Source of the DNA: an uncultured Flavobacterium sp.
GTDB taxonomy: Bacteria > Bacteroidota > Bacteroidia > Flavobacteriales > Flavobacteriaceae
DNA: 53,871 nt
Assembly: GCA_937773775.1 (NCBI GenBank)
Contig: CALJVL010000047.1
Span: 1 to 53,871 of the forward strand
Direction of reading: 5' to 3'
Positions within the stretch are counted from its first letter, which is position 1; each line of letters opens with the position of its first letter. The notes beneath the pieces are model-generated. The model was not told the origin of the DNA and did no database searches. It saw only the letters and a program-made list of their open reading frames with translations. Shown here one piece after another: positions 42,033 through 53,214 of the stretch. A program made the position numbers and the translations under genes.

Positions 42033-43673
42033 GGCTTTCGCATGATTTAAGGCCGAATCTGAGACTACTGTCCCCGATAACATTTGAGCAATTTCAACGA
42101 TGCGTTCTTCAGTCGATAAAAGCTGTAACTCCGATTGTGTATCGTCACCTACCGTTGATTTAAACACCTTGAAATGAGCATCACCTTTGGCGGCAATTTG
42201 AGGCAAATGGGTAATGGCAAAAATCTGCATGCCCTGACTCATCTCTTTCATGATCTCTCCCATCTTGATAGCAATCTCCCCAGAAACACCTGTGTCAATT
42301 TCGTCAAAAATTAAAGTGGGCAATTTTGAATATTGAGCTAGTATAGCCTTTACAGCCAACATAATTCTTGACATTTCACCACCAGACGCCACTTTTTTTA
42401 GTAAACCAAAATCAGTTCCCTTATTCGCTGAGAACAGAAATTGCAATTCATCTTTACCATTGTTGAAATACGTCATAGTTTCTTTTACTTCAATATTAAA
42501 ACGCACATTAGGCATACCTAAAGTTTCTAGAATACTAATCAGTTTATGCGATAAATCTGGAATAGCTATAACTCTATTGCTGTGAATAATAGCTGAAAAT
42601 GTATCTAAAGACACCGACTTATGTTCTATCGATTTTGTTAGTTTTAAAATTTCTCCCTCTAAGTTGCCTAATTCTAAAACTGAGTTTTCTAGATTCACTT
42701 GAATATCCAGCAATTCATCGACAGAAGAAACCTGGTGTTTTTTTTGTAGATTATGAATTAGCTGTAATTTTTGGTTGATTAACTCCAACTGTATAGGGTC
42801 ATTGATAAGTTTATCAGAGTAGCTGGCGAGTTCATCAGCAATATCATCAATTTCTATAGCTAAACTTGTAGTCCTTTCTAACAAAGAGCTATAATCTATC
42901 GAAAAAAGAGCTATTTTTTGCAAGGCCATTTTGATTTCCTTCAAATTATGCAATACTCCAATATTCTCTTCATTGGCGATAGCCAGCGACTTATCGAGAG
43001 ATTCTTTAATGATTTCAACGTTATTCAATTTTTCAAAATCGGTTTCGAGAAGTTCCTGTTCACCAGACTTTAATTGAGCCTCGACCAACTCGTTTAACAA
43101 AAAAGTATGGTACTCCTGTTCTTTCACAGATTCACTTTGCCTTTTAACAAGAAGATTTAAATTGGTTTTGTCCGACTTATAACTTTTCAAAAGCGATTGA
43201 TACTCCAAGAGAGCTTCCTGATTATTAGAAACAGCATCTATGATTTCAAACTGAACCTTTTCATCTGCAAGTCCTTGTGTTTGATGTTGCGAATGAATAT
43301 CTATTAGGAACAAACCCAATTCCTGCAGTTCTTGAAGATTAACAGGACTATCGTTAATGAAAGCCCTCGACTTTCCCGAAGGAAGAATTTCACGTCTAAC
43401 AATGGTTTCTTCTTCATAATCCAAATCATTAGCTTCAAAAAAAGGAGCCAGATTATATTTCGAAATCGCAAAATGAGCTTCAATTATACACTTTTCCTCT
43501 TTGTTTTTTAAAGAAGTCAAGTCAGCTCTTTTCCCCAAAACCAATCCTAGTGCACCCAATATTATCGATTTACCCGCACCGGTTTCCCCTGTAATAATTG
43601 AAAAACCTTTGGAAAAATCAATGGACAATTTTTCTATTAAAGCATAGTTTTTTATTGATAGTGTGGTTATCAT
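42021..43673 (-). CDS. recN: DNA repair protein RecN
   Basis: This gene encodes 550 residues, an SMC-like ATPase for double-strand-break repair. It has Walker A at residues 29-36 (GETGAGKSIILGALGLVLGKRA), long coiled-coil arms (about 150-370), signature and Walker B in VASGGEMSRIMLAVKAILAQYSKLPTLIFDEIDTGVSGEIAIKMGEIM, and the H-loop ITHLPQIAAKGD. FIDIHSQHQ is the RecN-specific motif after the first lobe. It is downstream of coaBC and the DUF4835 gene in a conserved Bacteroidota gene order. Confidence 0.96.
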   Translation of the reverse strand: MITTLSIKNYALIEKLSIDFSKGFSIITGETGAGKSIILGALGLVLGKRADLTSLKNKEEKCIIEAHFAISKYNLAPFFEANDLDYEEETIVRREILPSGKSRAFINDSPVNLQELQELGLFLIDIHSQHQTQGLADEKVQFEIIDAVSNNQEALLEYQSLLKSYKSDKTNLNLLVKRQSESVKEQEYHTFLLNELVEAQLKSGEQELLETDFEKLNNVEIIKESLDKSLAIANEENIGVLHNLKEIKMALQKIALFSIDYSSLLERTTSLAIEIDDIADELASYSDKLINDPIQLELINQKLQLIHNLQKKHQVSSVDELLDIQVNLENSVLELGNLEGEILKLTKSIEHKSVSLDTFSAIIHSNRVIAIPDLSHKLISILETLGMPNVRFNIEVKETMTYFNNGKDELQFLFSANKGTDFGLLKKVASGGEMSRIMLAVKAILAQYSKLPTLIFDEIDTGVSGEIAIKMGEIMKEMSQGMQIFAITHLPQIAAKGDAHFKVFKSTVGDDTQSELQLLSTEERIVEIAQMLSGTVVSDSALNHAKALLN

Positions 43674-43726
43674 CTATATATATTTATAACGAAAGTTGAA
43701 ATTTGGTGTTGAACTGAATATCACAT

Positions 43727-44611
43727 CTAGTACTTAATCAGCTGCCATTTACTGGAGTTCAAAGGAGAAGTCTTGTTCAAGCTTTCCACTAAATCAGATA
43801 TATTTACGCTTGGCCCATCAGAAAAAACGGAAAGAATTTCATCAGATTTGGCATCAAAGAACAGCCTTGTCAAAAAAGCATTCGGTTTTGACGCATGCAG
43901 TTTTCCTAAATTAAGCAAAGATGATTTTATTTTTTCTTTTGCAGCTTTTACATCTTTAGACATTAAATCTAAGCCTGCATGATACTCAAATATAGTTTTA
44001 CGAATTTCTGAAAATGAGGGAGATATCATGTCGTTTATAAGAAAATACCTGTTCTGGTTTCCATCAATTTGACTCCAACCTTTATAACCTCCACGCTGCG
44101 CGACATTTGAAATATCTTGCGCCAGCTCAAAATTTGGATTCCCTGATTCCAGAACGAACGTGTCATCATCCATTCCCAAAATCATATAACTGTAAAACGA
44201 AATAATCGATACTAGATTTGATTCAAAGGCAGTAGGGTTAAAAAGTAAATTTTCAAATTCCGTGTATCTAAAACTTAAATCCTTGTCATTATAGTTTAAA
44301 ACGGGAGAGGAATAAGATGAATTATAAATGGGCCTTGAGGATTGCACCTGTATAGTTCCAGAAAACTGATCTGAATTATTTGAGAGTATGGTTATATACA
44401 TTGAACAATCAACCTTTTCATTCTGCTTGTAATTTTTTCCAGTCCAATCAGTTTGGTTAACAAATTCATTCAGTGAATTTTCCAAGGTTTTAAAAACCTG
44501 CAAATTGGCATTACTCAAAGTCTCTGAATTTACCGTAACCGTACAATTTAACTGTTGCGCTTGTGTAAGCCCAAATGTTAACAGAAAGAAAAAGCTAAAA
44601 ATCTTATTCAT
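43727..44611 (-). CDS. DUF4835 family exported protein (PorD-like)
   Basis: This gene encodes 294 residues with a signal peptide (MNKIFSFFFLLTFGLTQAQ). The sequence LNCTVTVNSETLSNANLQVFKTLENSLNEFVNQTDWTGKNYKQNEKVDCSMYITI, SRPIYNSSYSSPVLNYNDKDLSFRYTEFENLLF, SFYSYMILGMDDDTF and RGGYKGWSQIDGNQNRYFLINDM match DUF4835. This family is found only in Bacteroidota next to coaBC and recN, and some annotation systems call it T9SS protein PorD. It overlaps the 3' end of coaBC by 8 bases, so coupled translation is likely. Periplasmic or outer-membrane role inferred. Confidence 0.88.
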   Translation of the reverse strand: MNKIFSFFFLLTFGLTQAQQLNCTVTVNSETLSNANLQVFKTLENSLNEFVNQTDWTGKNYKQNEKVDCSMYITILSNNSDQFSGTIQVQSSRPIYNSSYSSPVLNYNDKDLSFRYTEFENLLFNPTAFESNLVSIISFYSYMILGMDDDTFVLESGNPNFELAQDISNVAQRGGYKGWSQIDGNQNRYFLINDMISPSFSEIRKTIFEYHAGLDLMSKDVKAAKEKIKSSLLNLGKLHASKPNAFLTRLFFDAKSDEILSVFSDGPSVNISDLVESLNKTSPLNSSKWQLIKY

Positions 44612-45815
44612 GAAAATACGCTATTACTTTATTTAAGATATCATCTGCTACTGCTTCTTTTGATTTCAATTTCATCGCTTCTACATTGAAATCCTTATCA
44701 ATAAAAGTAACTTTATTAGTTAGTTTTCCAAAACCAGCTCCTTCATCTTGCAAAGAATTTACAACAATCAAATCTAAGTTTTTTTTCTGGATTTTTCCCT
44801 TTGCATTTTCGATTTCATTTTCGGTTTCCAAAGCAAAGCCTATTAAAAATTGATTTTTCTTTGTACTACCTAAAAAAGCCAAAATATCTTTAGTTTTTTC
44901 GAGTTCTATGAGAAAGTTATCATCCGCTTTTTTAATTTTTTGGGTAGCAACCTGCTTTGGTTTATAATCTGACACAGCTGCTGCTGCTATTACAACATCT
45001 ACTTCATTGAAATACTGGTGACAAGCATCATACATTTCCTGTGCAGATACCACATTAATTAATTTAATCAAAGAATGGTCAACCTTTAAAACGGTGGGAC
45101 CGGACACTAATATTACTGACGCTCCTAGATTAGCTGCGCTGTTAGCGATATCGAACCCCATTTTTCCTGAGGAATGATTTCCAATAAAGCGCACAGGATC
45201 AATTGCTTCATAAGTAGGACCGGCAGTTATTAGAATTTTTTTTCCTTTCAGCGGTAATCTACTTTGCAAATCAGCTTCCAAGAAAGAAACTATGTTTACA
45301 GGCTCAGCCATTCTACCCTCACCAGACAAACCACTTGCCAGCTCTCCGCTTTCTGCAGGAATAAGAGTGTTCCCGAAACTTTGCAAAGAATTAAAACTTG
45401 AGATAGTGGAAGGATGCTTGTACATGTCCAAATCCATTGCGGGTGCAAAATAAACTGGACATTTTGCCGATAAGTAAACTGCGATAAGAAGATTATCGCA
45501 AGTTCCATTTGCCATTTTGGACAACGTATTTGCTGTCGCTGGAGCTATAACCATAAGGTCTGCCCATAGTCCTAATTCCACGTGGTTGTTCCACATCTCA
45601 TTTTCCTCATCTTGATTAAAAAAACTGGAATGCACCGGATTTTTGGATAAAGTAGATAAGGTGAGCGGGGTTATAAAATCCTTAGAAGCAGGTGTCATTA
45701 TCACTTGGACATGTGCACCTGCTTTTATAAAAAGTCGTACTAAAGACGCTGTTTTATAGGCGGCAATCCCACCAGAAACTCCCAGTAAAATTTTTTTTCC
45801 GCTTAAAACTGACAT
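44604..45815 (-). CDS. coaBC: Bifunctional phosphopantothenoylcysteine decarboxylase/synthetase
   Basis: This gene encodes 403 residues. CoaC (1-185) is a flavoprotein: GKKILLGVSGGIAAYKTASLVRLF, the active-site stretch NHVELGLWADLMVIAPATANTLSKMANGTCDNLL and PVYFAPAMDLDMYKHPS. CoaB (186-403) has GKKILITAGPTYEAIDPVRFIGNHSSGKMGFDIAN, VIAAAAVSDYKPKQVATQKIKK and IGFALETEN. Together they make 4'-phosphopantetheine from phosphopantothenate and cysteine. It lies 7 bp after rpoZ and overlaps the DUF4835 gene by 8 bp. Confidence 0.96.
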   Translation of the reverse strand: MSVLSGKKILLGVSGGIAAYKTASLVRLFIKAGAHVQVIMTPASKDFITPLTLSTLSKNPVHSSFFNQDEENEMWNNHVELGLWADLMVIAPATANTLSKMANGTCDNLLIAVYLSAKCPVYFAPAMDLDMYKHPSTISSFNSLQSFGNTLIPAESGELASGLSGEGRMAEPVNIVSFLEADLQSRLPLKGKKILITAGPTYEAIDPVRFIGNHSSGKMGFDIANSAANLGASVILVSGPTVLKVDHSLIKLINVVSAQEMYDACHQYFNEVDVVIAAAAVSDYKPKQVATQKIKKADDNFLIELEKTKDILAFLGSTKKNQFLIGFALETENEIENAKGKIQKKNLDLIVVNSLQDEGAGFGKLTNKVTFIDKDFNVEAMKLKSKEAVADDILNKVIAYFHE

Positions 45816-45822
45816 TGTACTA

Positions 45823-46140
45823 TTATTTAGTTGAATCTCTATGGTATATTTTACCTTCTAACCATTCCTGAACTGCTAAAGCATGTGGCTTCGGCAATTT
45901 TTCATAGAATTTTGAAACCTCAATTTGTTCTTTATTCTCAAAAACTTCTTCAAGACTGTCATTATAAGTCGCAAATTCTTCAAGCTTTTCAGTCAATTCT
46001 TTTTTGATTTCAGCATTGATTTGATTTGCTCTTTTAGCCATAATGGTTATCGCTTCATACACATTACCAGTAGGTTCTTCAATAACAGTTTTATTATATG
46101 TTATTGTATTTACCGGAGCATTCGTCTTTTTTAAATCCAT
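45823..46140 (-). CDS. rpoZ: RNA polymerase omega subunit, Bacteroidota type
   Basis: This gene encodes 105 residues. NTITYNKTVIEEPTGNVYEAITIMAKRANQINAEIKKELTEKLEEFA contains the omega/Rpb6 core (N-x-YEAI-x-I-x-x-RA-x-QI), with a lineage-specific C-terminal extension (KFYEKLPKPHALAVQEWLEGKIYHRD). It stabilises the beta' subunit. Order bamD-rpoZ-coaBC is conserved in Bacteroidota; gaps are 8 and 7 bp. Confidence 0.93.
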   Translation of the reverse strand: MDLKKTNAPVNTITYNKTVIEEPTGNVYEAITIMAKRANQINAEIKKELTEKLEEFATYNDSLEEVFENKEQIEVSKFYEKLPKPHALAVQEWLEGKIYHRDSTK

Positions 46141-46148
46141 GACTTTAT

Positions 46149-46943
46149 TTATTTAGTAAAATTTTGTAAATCTTTTTCAACACGAGCTAACATTTCGCTT
46201 GCTATTTCTTTGTACTTGGTATCCGTTTTAAATTTCATAAGGTTAGAATGAGCAGTCAATGCAACATTTAAACGTTCTTCCATTTTTGCGGGAACACTAT
46301 TTATGGCTAATTGATATGCCGAATCAAACTTATAGAACAGTGCTTCTTCTTTGAGTGGCGTTCCAGGATAATCAGCTATAAAGTTATCTAAAGCTACCAA
46401 TGCAGATTTGTAATCTGATATCGTATTATACCCCCTCGCGTTTTCATATACTTTTTTCTCAATTTTTTCGCTCAAAGCTTTAACGGCTTCATTGGCTTCA
46501 GACAAATATTCTGAGTTGGGATAAGTATCGATAAAGACTTGCAATTTATCAATTGCTTTGAAAGTGTCTGTTTGATCCAGACTATAGACCGGTGACAGCA
46601 TTGAATAACTTTTAGCCCCTAAATAAGCTGCTTCTTGTACTTTTTCACTTTTTGGATATCCCGACGCAAAACTTTCAAACTGATAACCCGCCAAATAATA
46701 TTGTTTCGTTTTGTAGTAGGATTGCGCAAACATGTAAAATAATTTCTCCGCTTGTGGCTTTCCTCTGTATGCCGGTGCTATTTGTTCAAAAAGACGAATG
46801 GCCTTCGTATAATTTCCAGTATCATATAATTTAGTCCCCATCTCAAACTTTATGGCAACATCCTCATTTTTTAATGCTTTTTGATATTCACTACATGAAC
46901 TAAAGAGAATCACGAAAAGCAATAGTGATAGAATTTTCTTCAT
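46149..46943 (-). CDS. bamD: BAM complex lipoprotein BamD
   Basis: This gene encodes 264 residues. A lipoprotein signal ends in LFSSC with the lipidated Cys17. TPR-type helices follow: VAIKFEMGTKLYDTGNYTKAIRLFEQIAPAYRGKPQAEKLFYMFAQSYYKTKQYYLAGYQFESFASGYPKSEKVQEAAYLGAKSYS is the standard BamD/YfiO region. It works at the inner face of the outer membrane in folding beta-barrel proteins. First gene of bamD-rpoZ-coaBC-DUF4835-recN. Confidence 0.94.
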   Translation of the reverse strand: MKKILSLLLFVILFSSCSEYQKALKNEDVAIKFEMGTKLYDTGNYTKAIRLFEQIAPAYRGKPQAEKLFYMFAQSYYKTKQYYLAGYQFESFASGYPKSEKVQEAAYLGAKSYSMLSPVYSLDQTDTFKAIDKLQVFIDTYPNSEYLSEANEAVKALSEKIEKKVYENARGYNTISDYKSALVALDNFIADYPGTPLKEEALFYKFDSAYQLAINSVPAKMEERLNVALTAHSNLMKFKTDTKYKEIASEMLARVEKDLQNFTK

Positions 46944-47060
46944 TTTATTTTATTTATTTAATCTTTGGGTTGTATATAACCCGCAAAAAATAATACCAAA
47001 GTTTCGGTGGCAAATTTAGTTATTAATTTATCTACTACAAAATATTTCTTTCTTTAAAAA

Positions 47061-47099
47061 AAAAGCAAGGTTTCATGGCCTTATTTAGCTTGCTTTTTA
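47061..47099 (-). terminator. dapA terminator overlapping its stop codon
   Basis: AAAAAGCAAG (47061-47070) and CTTGCTTTTT (47090-47099) form a 10-bp stem. The right arm encodes the last dapA codons (KKQA), an economical overlap of coding and terminator sequence. Confidence 0.85.
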
Positions 47100-47962
47100 A
47101 CAAATTGATCTATTCTGTTGCGCAATGATTCGTCTACTTTTACTAAAGGCAAACGCACAAAACTGTCCGCTATTCCAAGAGACTGAAACACTTGTTTAAT
47201 CCCTGCAGGATTTCCTTGCTCGAAAATCATGTCGATACACTCATCCAACAGATATTGAATTTTATAAGCGTCATCTACCCTTCGGTTCAAACCTAATCGT
47301 ATCATTTCGGAAAATTCTTTGGGAAAACCTTGTCCAATTACTGAAATAACACCCGAACCACCCGCTAAAACCATAGGTAAAGCGATCATATCATCACCCG
47401 ATATTACTAGAAAATTATCTGGTTTACTTTTTATCAATTTCATGGCTTGTACCATATCACCTGCAGCTTCCTTTATTGCTACAATGTTTTTAAAATCATT
47501 CGCCAAACGCAAAACAGTTACTGGCAACATATTACTTGCTGTTCTCCCAGGAACGTTATACAAAATCACGGGAACGGGAGAAGCTTCAGCTACCATTTTA
47601 AAATGTTGATAAATACCTTCTTGAGTGGGCTTATTGTAAAATGGAGAAACGGAGAGTATAGCAGCAAAAGGCGAAAAATCTCTCGTCTTCAATTCTTCAA
47701 CAATCTTCATGGTATCATTCCCTCCTACTCCAAGTACTAATGGCAATCGTCCTTTATTAGTCTCTATAATCGTTTTTATAACTAATTCTTTTTCTTCTTG
47801 AGATAATGTGGCGTTTTCTGCTGTTGTTCCCAAGATGACAAGATATTCAATTCCACCATCTACAGAAAAATCCACGATGCTTCTTAGTGCCTCCATATCA
47901 ATTGAAAAATCTTCTTTAAATGGAGTTACTAGGGCAACACCGGTTCCTATTAATGATTGCAT
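47081..47962 (-). CDS. dapA: 4-hydroxy-tetrahydrodipicolinate synthase
   Basis: This gene encodes 293 residues, a Schiff-base aldolase that condenses pyruvate with aspartate semialdehyde on the way to lysine and diaminopimelate. Motifs are [58 protein letters not shown], the catalytic Tyr in [16 protein letters not shown] and the Schiff-base Lys in [33 protein letters not shown] completes the site. It follows the DUF6913-like gene by 6 bp. Confidence 0.96.
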   Translation of the reverse strand: MQSLIGTGVALVTPFKEDFSIDMEALRSIVDFSVDGGIEYLVILGTTAENATLSQEEKELVIKTIIETNKGRLPLVLGVGGNDTMKIVEELKTRDFSPFAAILSVSPFYNKPTQEGIYQHFKMVAEASPVPVILYNVPGRTASNMLPVTVLRLANDFKNIVAIKEAAGDMVQAMKLIKSKPDNFLVISGDDMIALPMVLAGGSGVISVIGQGFPKEFSEMIRLGLNRRVDDAYKIQYLLDECIDMIFEQGNPAGIKQVFQSLGIADSFVRLPLVKVDESLRNRIDQFVKKQAK

Positions 47963-47968
47963 ATCAGC

Positions 47969-48487
47969 TTATATTTTTTTTAAAATTTTTAAATATCTAA
48001 ATACTTCATGACTAAAAACTTTGTAGTTTTCAGCGTTTGTATTTATCATCAAATCATTGAATCTTTTGTTTATAGCAGCAAAACCGACTTTAAAATGAGC
48101 TTTTGAATTATTAGTTGCCACTAACAAAACAGCTTTTTCTACATCATAATAACTAATTAGTAAATCAAATTGTTTATCGACAAAATCATTTACCGCTGTA
48201 TTACTGATAGTTCCATTCCAGTTTAAATCACTTGCACTGAAAGTAGCTTGCGACATACTTTTGTTTTTTTTCAACCGATCTCTATATACCAATACTTCTA
48301 TATTAGATTCCAAAATACCGCTCAGTAGCAATTCATTTCTAAAAAGGTTTATTTCAGAAAAATAACTTTCGTCAATAAGCAACCCAATAGTTTTTATGGA
48401 ATTAACGGTTAAGACAGTTTTTACATTCTGTAAACTATTTTTTAATCTTTTTTTTACAGAAAAATCCTTTATATAATTTAAAAACAT
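47969..48487 (-). CDS. Conserved Bacteroidota protein, DUF6913-like
   Basis: This gene encodes 172 residues without signal peptide. Alternating segments (IKTIGLLIDESYFSEINLFRNEL, NIEVLVYRDRLKKNKSMSQATFSASDLNWNGTISNTAVNDFVDKQFDLLISYYDVEKAVLLVATNNSKAHFKVGFAAINKRFNDLMINTNAENYKVFSHEVFRYLKIL) suggest an alpha/beta cytosolic protein. I recall DUF6913 members as usual dapA neighbours in flavobacteria, so the name is tentative. Function unknown. The stop lies 6 bp before the dapA start, so it is probably cotranscribed with dapA. Confidence 0.78.
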   Translation of the reverse strand: MFLNYIKDFSVKKRLKNSLQNVKTVLTVNSIKTIGLLIDESYFSEINLFRNELLLSGILESNIEVLVYRDRLKKNKSMSQATFSASDLNWNGTISNTAVNDFVDKQFDLLISYYDVEKAVLLVATNNSKAHFKVGFAAINKRFNDLMINTNAENYKVFSHEVFRYLKILKKI

Positions 48488-48534
48488 ACTATTTTTACTC
48501 GATTACAAAATTAATTAATTAAGTCATATTATAA

Positions 48535-49314
48535 ATGGTAAATCTAAAAAAGTATACCGAATTTTTGAAACTTTTTGTTATATTCTTAACATTTTTTTTC
48601 GTTCTTTCGTGCAGCAATAAAGTTGTACATCTCACCAAAGTAGAAGGCAAACAAATAGCAATCACTGAAAAAGAAAACCAAGTAACTGAAATAGAAAACT
48701 TTATTAAACCTTACCGAGCACATATCAACTCTGATTTAGATAATGTTTTAGCATACTGTCCAGGAACATTAGATAAAAAAGCTAAAAACTGGCAAAGCAC
48801 AATAGGGAATATGATGTCGGATGTAATTTTGCGTCGCGGAGATATTGTTTTTAAAGCTCGCGAAAATAAAAACATTGATATTTGTTTGCTCAACCACGGT
48901 GGTATTCGTGCAATTCTTCCAAAAGGGAATGTAACCGCTAGGAATGCTTTTGAAATCATGCCTTTTGAAAATACTATGGTTGTTATTGCACTAAAGGGAG
49001 AACAGGTTTTAGAAATGGTAAACTACTTTATTTCTGAGAAGAAACCACACCCGCTTTCAGGAATCACATTTACCATTGATAAAGAGAACCAACCAATTAA
49101 TATTTTAGTACAGGGTAAACCAATAGAGATTGATAAGATTTATTACGTAGGTACAAATGATTATCTATCTAGTGGTGGTGACAATATGAATTTCTTCAAA
49201 AAAGGAATTGCCACTTACGATCTAGATTATAAATTGAGAAACATATTGATTGATTATTTTAAAGAAACTGATACCATTAAATCTTTTCAAGACAACAGGA
49301 TTATTGTTGAGTAA
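48535..49314 (+). CDS. 5'-nucleotidase C-terminal domain lipoprotein
   Basis: This gene encodes 259 residues. A lipoprotein signal ends VLSC with Cys26. The rest is the substrate-binding C-terminal domain of 5'-nucleotidases (UshA type): NWQSTIGNMMSDVILRRGDIVFKARENKNIDICLLNHGGIRAILPKGNVTARNAFEIMPFENTMVVIALKGEQVLEMV and YYVGTNDYLSSGGDNMNFFKKG. The metallophosphoesterase domain is missing here but is the next gene. Together they look like one UshA-like enzyme split in two, with the domain order reversed. Periplasmic or outer-membrane anchored. Confidence 0.9.
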   Translation: MVNLKKYTEFLKLFVIFLTFFFVLSCSNKVVHLTKVEGKQIAITEKENQVTEIENFIKPYRAHINSDLDNVLAYCPGTLDKKAKNWQSTIGNMMSDVILRRGDIVFKARENKNIDICLLNHGGIRAILPKGNVTARNAFEIMPFENTMVVIALKGEQVLEMVNYFISEKKPHPLSGITFTIDKENQPINILVQGKPIEIDKIYYVGTNDYLSSGGDNMNFFKKGIATYDLDYKLRNILIDYFKETDTIKSFQDNRIIVE

Positions 49315-49344
49315 CCGCAAAATATTTTAATACCAATCAGATTT

Positions 49345-49426
49345 TAGCCCCGATTGTAATGAAAACCCTTTTTATCAGCCTTTTTGGCGGATAAAAAGAG
49401 TGTAATGAAAAGCGGGAAACAGCTCC
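49345..49426. repeat. REP-like extragenic element TAGCCCCGAT...AGCGGGAAACAGCTCC
   Basis: This fills the spacer between the two 5'-nucleotidase genes. It contains a perfect 9-bp inverted repeat CTTTTTATC (49368-49376)/GATAAAAAG (49390-49398) with an inner GCC-TTTTT-GGC, plus a direct repeat TGTAATGAAAA on both flanks. From general familiarity, near-identical TAGCCCCGAT...AGCGGGA...AGCTCC elements are scattered between genes in Flavobacterium; a BLASTN would confirm. Origin and function unknown. Confidence 0.7.
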
Positions 49427-49438
49427 AAAAACAAACAA

Positions 49439-50350
49439 ATGAAAAGAAGAGATTTTATAGAGAAAACGGCAGCTAGTACTGCAATATTGAGTTTAGGATT
49501 GTCAATGAGTAGCTTCACTACTGCTGATATAAAAAAAATCACCATTTTACACACAAACGATGTGCACAGCCATATTGATCCTTTTCCAGCTGATGATCCT
49601 CGAAATCCAAATATGGGAGGTGTAGCGAGAAGAGCTTCCTTAATTGAAACTATTAGGAAAGAAAACCCAAATGTCTTACTGCTTGATGCCGGTGATATTT
49701 TCCAAGGGACTCCTTATTTTAACTATTATGGTGGAGAACTTGAATTTAAATTAATGAGTATGATGCAATATGATGCCACTACGATAGGTAATCATGACTT
49801 TGATAATGGTGTTGAGGGTCTGTATGCGCAAATGCCACATGCGAAATTTGAATTCTTGTCAGCCAATTATGACTTTAAAAATACTGTGATGGACGGCCTC
49901 GTAAAACCCTATAAAATTTTCAACAAGAATGGTGTAAAAATAGGGGTTTTTGGAATTGGAATTGAGCTTGACGGTTTAGTAGATAAAAAAATGTACAAAG
50001 AAACTGTATATAATGATCCTATCGAAACAGCTGTAGAAATGGTTCGTATATTAAAAAAGGAACAAAAATGTGACTTGATTATTTGCCTTTCTCATTTAGG
50101 TTATCAGTATAAAAACGACCCTAACAAAATTTGTGATTTACAGTTAGCGGCACTTACCGAAGATATAGATTTAATAATTGGCGGGCATACACATACTTTT
50201 CTTGATAAACCTACTGTAACTAAAAATCGTATCGGTGAAGAAGTCTTAGTAAATCAAGTAGGTTGTTACGGAATAAATTTAGGACGAATTGACTTTTATT
50301 TTGATTCCAATAAAAGAAAATCCACAGCGGGAAAATCGATCGTCGTTTAA
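49439..50350 (+). CDS. 5'-nucleotidase metallophosphoesterase domain protein
   Basis: This gene encodes 303 residues. The start MKRRDFIEKTAASTAILSLGLSMSS is a twin-arginine (Tat) type signal. The calcineurin-like phosphoesterase motifs are all present: LHTNDVHSHIDPF, LLDAGDIFQGTPYFN, TIGNHDFDNG, CLSHLGY and LIIGGHTHTF. The protein ends soon after this domain, so the substrate-binding half must come from another chain; the preceding gene encodes exactly that half. Probable job: periplasmic hydrolysis of nucleotides for phosphate or nucleoside salvage. Confidence 0.92.
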   Translation: MKRRDFIEKTAASTAILSLGLSMSSFTTADIKKITILHTNDVHSHIDPFPADDPRNPNMGGVARRASLIETIRKENPNVLLLDAGDIFQGTPYFNYYGGELEFKLMSMMQYDATTIGNHDFDNGVEGLYAQMPHAKFEFLSANYDFKNTVMDGLVKPYKIFNKNGVKIGVFGIGIELDGLVDKKMYKETVYNDPIETAVEMVRILKKEQKCDLIICLSHLGYQYKNDPNKICDLQLAALTEDIDLIIGGHTHTFLDKPTVTKNRIGEEVLVNQVGCYGINLGRIDFYFDSNKRKSTAGKSIVV

Positions 50351-50390
50351 TTATTTTGAGAACGTAGTGTAAAAAACATAATTATAGTTG

Positions 50391-52451
<2,061 letters not shown>

Positions 52452-52552
52452 AAAAAGTAACCGATATCATAAAAATATTTTTATTCCAATGAAATAAGAC
52501 TAGCTTTCTGATAACCAAAATTAAATAATTTGGGAAAGAAATAGAAACTAAA

Positions 52553-53026
52553 TTAGGATTCAATAATCGAATTAACTTGCTTATAAAGTTGTCCGTCACT
52601 TAAGAAAGCGCCTTGTTGTATTAATGCGAAAATTGAGCTGTTTCGTTCTTCAGAAAACTCTTTTTTACCTACTTTCATTTCGATAGTTTCCGTAAACATA
52701 TTATCACTAAGCCATTGCAATCCCTCTTTAGTCAAGAAATCAACTCCGGGAACCAATGATTTAAGAATTATGGACTGAACATGGGTATCGAAACTTTGGA
52801 AAAGAAAAATATGATTTTTTGAAAAATGTTCCAAATACTCAGCCCTTGTAAGTACACCTTCCCAAACCAAATCAGAAAAAACATCCAATTCTTGTTCTGC
52901 AACTTCTGGCTTTTCGGCCTTAATGGTATCCCATTCCGCTTTATCAATAGCTTGAGTTGCTAAAAATGTACTGAACTCCTGAGTCAACTCTTCAAATTGT
53001 TCTTTTGTCAATCTTGTATATTTCAT
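52553..53026 (-). CDS. Conserved Bacteroidota protein, DUF6495-like
   Basis: This gene encodes 157 residues, cytosolic. MKYTRLTKEQFEELTQEFSTFLATQAIDKAEWDTIKAEKPEVAEQELDVFSDLVWEGVLTRAEYLEHFSKNHIFLFQ is the conserved N-terminal half I associate with DUF6495, and the second half (KSLVPGVDFLTKEGLQWLSDNMFTETIEMKVGKKEFSEERNSSIFALIQQGAFLSDGQLYKQV) is predicted helical. The family name is tentative and the function unknown. It lies upstream of ligA on the same strand with 158 bp between. Confidence 0.8.
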   Translation of the reverse strand: MKYTRLTKEQFEELTQEFSTFLATQAIDKAEWDTIKAEKPEVAEQELDVFSDLVWEGVLTRAEYLEHFSKNHIFLFQSFDTHVQSIILKSLVPGVDFLTKEGLQWLSDNMFTETIEMKVGKKEFSEERNSSIFALIQQGAFLSDGQLYKQVNSIIES

Positions 53027-53161
53027 ACTAATTTAAAATTTTAGAATCCCCACTCAAAATTTATATCAAATCTCTTTCCGTGTGAATTCAACTTTCGTTA
53101 ATTATATTTTCAATATTAAAATAACATTAAAAATCGGATTGCAAATTTAAAATTTAAAAAC

Positions 53162-53193
53162 AGAAAAGCCTTCTTTTTCAAGAAGGCTTTTCT
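53162..53193. terminator. Terminator of the TonB-dependent receptor gene
   Basis: Perfect 14-bp arms AGAAAAGCCTTCTT (53162-53175) and AAGAAGGCTTTTCT (53180-53193) around a TTTC loop, 22 bases beyond the receptor stop. Confidence 0.92.
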
Positions 53194-53214
53194 AAATTTA
53201 TTTGTTTGATGGGC

